A stretch of 64,000 bases of DNA from an uncultured Oscillospiraceae bacterium (lineage in GTDB: Bacteria > Bacillota > Clostridia > Oscillospirales > Acutalibacteraceae). The first letter of the stretch is position 1. Every line of letters starts with the position of its first letter. The position numbers were made by a program, and so were the translations under genes. Shown piece after piece: positions 60,040-64,000 of this stretch. Below the pieces are notes generated by a model, which saw only the letters and a program-made list of their open reading frames with translations, made no database searches and was not told where the DNA came from. The DNA is taken from assembly GCA_948471095.1 (NCBI GenBank), contig CAOKRG010000007.1, positions 16,110-80,109 on the forward strand. Direction: 5' to 3'.

Positions 60040-60566
60040 TGCCGGCCCTGGAGCGGATCGGCGCGGCGGCCCTGCCGGTCATTGTGGGCGTCATTCTATT
60101 ATATGGCTTTTTCCGCGGGGTGGATGTGTTCGACGCGTTCCTGGCCGGGGCAAAGGAGGGCATTGGAACCTCGCTGGGCATTCTGCCCACGCTTATTGGG
60201 CTGATTGTGGCGGTCGGCATGGTGCGGGCCTCGGGCCTGCTGGACCTGCTCTGCGCTTTGGCCGAGCCCCTGGCCCAGTTGGCCGGGGTGGACCCGGAGC
60301 TGGCCCCTCTGGCCCTGCTGCGGCCCATCTCCGGCAGCGGGTCCTCGGCTTTTACCCTGTCCCTGCTGGAGCGCTTTGGCCCGGACAGCGAGACCGGGAA
60401 AATCGCCTCGGTACTGGCCAGCTCCACCGAGACCACCTTCTATGCCATCACCGTCTACTTTGGGGCCTGCCAGTACAAAAAACTCCGCTACACCGTGCCC
60501 GCCGCCCTGTTGGGCGACATGACCGCCCTGGTCCTCTCCGTGGCGGCGGTGAAGCTGTTTGGATAG
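60039..60566 (+). CDS. spmB: Spore maturation protein B
   Basis: A 175-residue membrane protein that works with SpmA. IGAAALPVIVGVILLYGFFRG starts it, and ALLRPISGSGSSAFTLSLLE with SSTETTFYAITVYFG forms the nucleoside-recognition-like core common to SpmA and SpmB. Its ATG overlaps the spmA stop by one base, so expression is coupled. The two genes are good evidence that the organism forms endospores. Confidence 0.95.
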   Translation: MPALERIGAAALPVIVGVILLYGFFRGVDVFDAFLAGAKEGIGTSLGILPTLIGLIVAVGMVRASGLLDLLCALAEPLAQLAGVDPELAPLALLRPISGSGSSAFTLSLLERFGPDSETGKIASVLASSTETTFYAITVYFGACQYKKLRYTVPAALLGDMTALVLSVAAVKLFG

Positions 60567-60624
60567 GGGTCGGGGCCCTATTCCGCGTTCGCAAAGCTAT
60601 TGGGGCTCATATGTTCGATTTTCT

Positions 60625-60653
60625 TTGACATTTCTCCCGTTTCGTGCTATTCT
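60625..60653 (+). promoter_or_regulatory. Promoter of the SLOG-family gene
   Basis: TTGACA (60625-60630) and TATTCT (60648-60653) are 17 bases apart, with AAGGGAC at about 60680-60686 before the start codon. Confidence 0.7.
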
Positions 60654-60694
60654 ATTCTAACAAGCCCCGATACCAGGAGAAGGGACGGATAGCA

Positions 60695-61207
60695 ATGAAA
60701 CTGATACGGGAGCGCTGCTGCAGCTTTACCGGCCACCGGCGCGTGCCGGGGCAGGACGCCCAGCGGCTGCGCCGCCGGCTGCGGGAGGAGATCGTCCGGC
60801 GGGAGGCCGGGGGCATACCGGTCTTTTTGGCGGGCGGCGCGCTGGGCTTCGACACCATGGCCGCCCAGGAGGTGGTGCGCCTGCGGGACGGCGGGCTTTC
60901 CGCCCTGCGGCTGGTTCTGGTGCTGCCCGGGCTGGGGCAGACGGCCCGCTGGCCCGAAAAAAACGTGGCGGACTACCTAGCTCTGCAGTCCGCCGCCGAC
61001 GATGTTTTCTATACCGGAGACCGGTGCGAGCCGGAAGCCTACTTGCGCCGGAACCGCTTTTTGGTGGACCACAGCTGCCAGTGCCTCTGCTACCTGACCA
61101 CCCACAGCCGCCGGAGCGGCACGGCCTACACGGTCCGCTACGCGCTGGGCCAGGGGGTGGAGGTGTGCAACCTGGCCCAGTCCTCCGCCTGGGAGCCCCA
61201 AGTCTAG
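60695..61207 (+). CDS. SLOG-family protein (DUF1273/YpsA-like)
   Basis: A 170-residue Rossmann-like protein. It starts CCSFTGHRRVPGQDAQRL; the FTGHR motif and VFLAGGALGFDTMAAQEVVRL (nucleotide-binding glycine loop) match the YpsA/DUF1273 group of the SLOG superfamily, which is proposed to bind nucleotide-derived ligands. RNRFLVDHSCQCLCYLTTHSRRSGTA completes the fold. YpsA influences cell division in some Firmicutes, but this single-domain member need not share that role. ATG 60695 was chosen. Confidence 0.82.
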   Translation: MKLIRERCCSFTGHRRVPGQDAQRLRRRLREEIVRREAGGIPVFLAGGALGFDTMAAQEVVRLRDGGLSALRLVLVLPGLGQTARWPEKNVADYLALQSAADDVFYTGDRCEPEAYLRRNRFLVDHSCQCLCYLTTHSRRSGTAYTVRYALGQGVEVCNLAQSSAWEPQV

Positions 61208-61223
61208 CGGGCTCTTGCCCCGC

Positions 61224-62573
61224 TCAGCCCCGCGCCGGGACCATGCGCCCGGCGCCGCTCTTTTTCGCCCAGCTCAGGCACAGCGCCGCGCCAATGCTGG
61301 TGGAGATCAGGTCCGCCGCCGCCCCGGCGAAGACCAGGCCGGGCAGCCCGGCCAAGGCCTCGGCGGCAAACAGCACCGGCACATAGACCAGGCCCTTGCT
61401 CAACAGGGAGGTCAGCGTGGCATAGCTCACCTTGCCGGTCCCCTGGAGATAGGCGGCGCACAGCTGGTAGACGCCGCCCACCGGCGCGGCAAGCAGGGGG
61501 AGCATCATGAACTTTCCGGTTTCCAGCACCGCCGGGTCGTCCAAAAAGGCCCGCACGAAGCCCTCCCGCCCCAGCAGGAACCCGGCCCCCAGCAAAACGC
61601 TGGCCAGTGTGGAGGCCGCGCCCGTGCAGAGGACAATGGAGCGCATCCGCCTGCGGTCCCTCGTGCCGTAGGTATAGGAGATCGCCGGCTGCATGCCCAT
61701 GCACACCCCCATGGCGATCATGCCTACCAGCATTCCGGCCTTGCCAGCCACGCCGTTGGCCGCTACCGCGATGTTGCCATACTTGACCAGAAGCTGGTTG
61801 CTGAACATGGCCGAGAAGCACTGCAGCACCACGCCCGCGGCCATGGGTAGGCCCAGGCCCATTACCCGCAGGGAGACCTGGGGTTTCAGGGTAAAATACT
61901 TGGGGGAGAAGCTGAGGCAGTCCGACTTGCGCACATGAAGAACCACCAGCGCACAGGTGACCACATTGCCCAGCACCGTGGCCGCCGCCGCGCCGCCGAT
62001 GCCCCAGCCGAAGTCCAGAATAAAGAGCGGGTCCAGCAGAATGTTGACCCCGGTGCCCGCCAGAGAGATGAGCATGGATTTCGCGGAGGAGCCGTCTGCC
62101 CGCAGGGCGTTGCCCAGGCTTGTGGTGAACATCATAACGGGCGAGCCCAGCGCCACAATGGTAAGGTAGATCCGGGCAAAGCCCATGGTTTCCCCGTTGG
62201 CTCCCATCAGGTCCAGCAGCGGCTCCATAAAGGCCAGCATCAGCGCTCCCATTACCAGGCCGCAGGCCACAGAGGCCCAGGTGCAGAAGGAGCTGTAATA
62301 TTTGGCCTTGTCCCGGTCCCCCTGGCCCAGGGCAATGGCGATGGCCGTGCAGGCTCCCGCCCCAAACAGGGTGCCCACGCCGCTGAACAGGTTAAAGGCC
62401 GGCCCGCACAGGGAGATGGCCGCCACCTGCATGGTCTGGCCGGTCTGGCCCATAAAGAACACGTCGGCCATGTTGTACAGCACGTTTACCAGCATCACCA
62501 CAATGGTGGGCACGCCCATGGTAATCAGCAGCTTCCAGGCTGGGGCTTCCCGCATCATTTTTTCGTTTTCCAT
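61224..62573 (-). CDS. MATE-family multidrug efflux transporter (2)
   Basis: A 449-residue, 12-helix transporter. APAWKLLITMGVPTIVVMLV and YNMADVFFMGQTGQTMQVAA mark the family; GMQPAISYTYGTRDRRRM is the second-half landmark. AAGGGAG precedes ATG 62573. It is transcribed divergently from a TetR-family regulator gene, with a mosaic repeat in between, so regulation of the exporter by that repressor is plausible. Confidence 0.92.
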   Translation of the reverse strand: MENEKMMREAPAWKLLITMGVPTIVVMLVNVLYNMADVFFMGQTGQTMQVAAISLCGPAFNLFSGVGTLFGAGACTAIAIALGQGDRDKAKYYSSFCTWASVACGLVMGALMLAFMEPLLDLMGANGETMGFARIYLTIVALGSPVMMFTTSLGNALRADGSSAKSMLISLAGTGVNILLDPLFILDFGWGIGGAAAATVLGNVVTCALVVLHVRKSDCLSFSPKYFTLKPQVSLRVMGLGLPMAAGVVLQCFSAMFSNQLLVKYGNIAVAANGVAGKAGMLVGMIAMGVCMGMQPAISYTYGTRDRRRMRSIVLCTGAASTLASVLLGAGFLLGREGFVRAFLDDPAVLETGKFMMLPLLAAPVGGVYQLCAAYLQGTGKVSYATLTSLLSKGLVYVPVLFAAEALAGLPGLVFAGAAADLISTSIGAALCLSWAKKSGAGRMVPARG

Positions 62574-62642
62574 GGAAATGGCTCCCTTCTGAATTTTGTT
62601 GCGGCGGGGTTGGAAATGTCCAAAGCGCAGTTTACTTTAGAA

Positions 62643-62812
62643 GTGTTACGGAGTGGGGTCTCGCCTGCCGGCTCGGTCGGGTCAGAACGATTGCCACTGG
62701 CAATCTTCCCCCTCCGGCGGCTTAGGGACTCATGACGTTGGCTTCGCCAAGTCCCCTAAGAACCCTGCAACCTTTGCAAAGGTTGACGAAACTTTTACTG
62801 TTGCGCTTAGGG
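62643..62812. repeat. Mosaic intergenic repeat, copy 7
   Basis: Modules: GTTACGGAGTGGGGTCTCGC and CTGCCGGCTCGGTCGG (62643-62680), TTGCCACTGGCAA (62690-62702), CTCCGGCGG, TTGGCTTCGCCAA (about 62738-62750), and AACCTTTGCAAAGGTT with GACGAAACTTTTACTGTTGC (62767-62804). Order matches the inverse of copy 1. It lies in the divergent MATE-TetR gap; the promoter of the TetR gene is the only other feature there. Confidence 0.8.
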
Positions 62813-62867
62813 GGCTTTCTCCTTTTCTTAAAACACGCGTTGGGCACTCCCGCTGGATTCAATCCCC

Positions 62868-62896
62868 TTGCTTTTTCCTTCTGTCCATAGTATAAT
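62868..62896 (+). promoter_or_regulatory. Promoter of the TetR-family gene
   Basis: TTGCTT (62868-62873) and TATAAT (62891-62896) are 17 bases apart. No clear operator palindrome could be distinguished from the neighbouring repeat. Confidence 0.7.
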
Positions 62897-62973
62897 ACAG
62901 ACAGATGTTGGATTCAACCGGCAATGTTCAGACGAGTGTTGGAATAATCGCGAAAAATAGAAGGGAGCAGGCA

Positions 62974-63561
62974 ATGAACAAGCCGAACAACCGGCGTTCC
63001 CAAAACACGGACGAGGCTATTGTCCGCGCGGCCTTTGCCGCCATGGTGGAGGGAAAGAAGCCCGTAAGCAAAATTACCGTTCGCGAAATATGTGAGCGGG
63101 CCCAAATCAACCGCTCCACCTTTTACGCCCACTATCTGGACGTGTACGATCTATTTGAGAAGGTGGAGCGCCACATGGCGGAGATGTGCCAAAGCCGGAT
63201 GCAGGAAAATTTCCAGGCGGGTGGGGGCTTCCGCGCGGCCCTGGAGGGCGTGTTCGAGTTTGTGCGGGAGTACAAAGAATTTTACATGCTGTATTTCAAC
63301 GAGATGAACCGCGCCTCCTACCTCATCCAAATGATGAACGCGCCTTATCAAGAGCAGCTCAAAACGATCCACCGGCAGGACATGGGCCATGGCGTCCCGG
63401 AGGAGGCGGCTTACCATTTCAGTTTTTTCACGGCGGGCATGACCTCTATGCTGGTGACTTGGCTGAAGGGCGGCTGCCAGGAGAGCCCCCAGCAGCTGTA
63501 TCAGCTCTTGGAGCGGGTGTATGGACCTGGCTCCCTCTTCCGCCAGTGGGCGGACGAATGA
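62974..63561 (+). CDS. TetR-family transcriptional regulator
   Basis: A 195-residue repressor-type protein. The N-terminal helix-turn-helix is ITVREICERAQINRSTFYAH (about 34-53), followed by a helical ligand-binding domain with FEFVREYKEFYMLYF, which resembles the C-terminal domain of the DhaS/TetR_C-type group. AAGGGAG precedes ATG 62974. It is divergent from the MATE exporter gene and may control it; target and ligand are unknown. Confidence 0.9.
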   Translation: MNKPNNRRSQNTDEAIVRAAFAAMVEGKKPVSKITVREICERAQINRSTFYAHYLDVYDLFEKVERHMAEMCQSRMQENFQAGGGFRAALEGVFEFVREYKEFYMLYFNEMNRASYLIQMMNAPYQEQLKTIHRQDMGHGVPEEAAYHFSFFTAGMTSMLVTWLKGGCQESPQQLYQLLERVYGPGSLFRQWADE

Positions 63562-63562
63562 A

Positions 63563-63602
63563 AAAACCCGGCAGGGATCATCTCCCTGCCGGGTTTTTTA
63601 TG
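63563..63602. terminator. Bidirectional terminator between TetR and GGGtGRT genes
   Basis: A perfect stem AAAAACCCGGCAGGGA/TCCCTGCCGGGTTTTTT closes on a three-to-five-base loop. It serves both convergent genes. Confidence 0.9.
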
Positions 63603-63617
63603 TTCAGAATGTTCTGC

Positions 63618-64000
63618 TTACTTGCTCAGGCCCTCGTACACAGCCACGGCGCAGGCCACGGTCGCGCCCACCATGGGGTTGTTGCCCATGCCCATCAGGC
63701 CCATCATTTCCACGTGGGCCGGCACGGAAGAGGAGCCGGCAAACTGGGCGTCGCCGTGCATACGGCCCATGGAGTCGGTCAGGCCGTAGGAAGCGGGGCC
63801 GGCCGCCATGTTGTCCGGGTGCAGGGTGCGGCCGGTGCCGCCGCCGGAGGCCACGGAGAAGTACTTCTTGTCGTTCTCCAGGGCCCACTTCTTATAGGTG
63901 CCCGCCACCAGGTGCTGGAAACGGGTGGGGTTGGTGGAGTTGCCAGTGATGGACACGTCCACGCCCTCGTGCTTCATGATGGCCACGCCCTCCAGCACGT
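63618..64000 (-). CDS. GGGtGRT-family protein, C-terminal part
   Basis: The last about 127 codons of a minus-strand gene that continues past the right edge. The segment ASGGGTGRTLHPDNMAAGP contains the motif that names this family (approximately 330 residues, function unknown). Other strongly conserved-looking stretches are ITGNSTNPTRFQHLVAGTY and AGSSSVPAHVEMMGLMGMGN. The Gly-rich and His-containing motifs suggest a nucleotide- or metal-binding enzyme, but no reaction is known to me. Family name is from memory. Confidence 0.75.
   Translation of the reverse strand, partial: VLEGVAIMKHEGVDVSITGNSTNPTRFQHLVAGTYKKWALENDKKYFSVASGGGTGRTLHPDNMAAGPASYGLTDSMGRMHGDAQFAGSSSVPAHVEMMGLMGMGNNPMVGATVACAVAVYEGLSK

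Noticed and set aside
63618-64000. Glycine/betaine reductase component
   Set aside because: The fragment superficially recalls amino-acid reductase proteins, but the GGGTGRT motif and surrounding conserved stretches fit the GGGtGRT family instead.

Overview
The window is about 60% G+C. It looks like the chromosome of a spore-forming Gram-positive gut anaerobe of the class Clostridia, most likely in the Oscillospirales (family assignment is inference). The grounds are strong Gram-positive ribosome binding sites, consensus SigA-type promoters, sporulation genes (a SpoVB-like flippase, spmA-spmB), a DUF1292/6S-like locus and a large plant/host-glycan catabolic complement with YesMN/Lpl-type transport.

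Layout. Bases 1-5,510 hold an integrated mobilizable element: a partial LytTR regulator at the edge, a DUF6076-like zinc-finger protein, a small excisionase-like protein, an HTH protein, a ribbon-helix-helix mobilization protein, a MobP-type relaxase and a tyrosine integrase. The integrase ends beside the 3' end of an intact initiator tRNA gene, the probable attachment site; the left end of the element is not visible. Bases 6-11.5 kb carry a SpoVB-like flippase, prmA, an ATPase, a cupin, a double-GNAT protein and a cytidine deaminase. Bases 11.5-22.5 kb hold intracellular glycosidases (GH78, DUF5054, DUF4091, GH3), interrupted by the rpsF-ssb-rpsR operon. Bases 22.7-28.7 kb hold a dockerin protein, pyruvate kinase, a coiled-coil protein, a prohibitin-like protein and a DUF4364 regulator. 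Bases 29-36 kb hold Gfo/Idh oxidoreductases, a sugar isomerase, a nucleoside hydrolase, an RNA methyltransferase, DUF1292, a 6S-like RNA and an orphan noncoding transcription unit. Bases 36-43.5 kb hold a mosaic cysteine-protease-like gene, a MATE exporter and a heterodimeric ABC exporter. Bases 43.8-56.6 kb are a second carbohydrate locus: response regulator and sensor kinase, divergent from solute-binding protein, two permeases, isomerase, dehydrogenase, UroD-like protein, M20 peptidase and EamA transporter. The remainder holds dprA, a PepV-like peptidase, spmAB, a SLOG protein, a second MATE exporter, a TetR regulator and the end of a GGGtGRT-family protein.

How the parts fit: the Lpl-type ABC importer, controlled by the adjacent YesM/YesN pair, would bring in oligosaccharides. 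The cytoplasmic glycosidases (none has a signal peptide) would split them, and the Gfo/Idh dehydrogenases and TIM-barrel isomerases would process the unusual sugars. This link between the two loci is inference.

The most unusual signals are noncoding. (1) A family of mosaic intergenic repeats occurs in at least seven gaps, built from interchangeable modules rich in tiny palindromes with 3-base loops. (2) A 132-bp tandem repeat is made of nested hairpins. (3) A ~735-nt transcription unit has a perfect promoter and a terminator but no credible ORF. None could be searched here, so novelty is not established.
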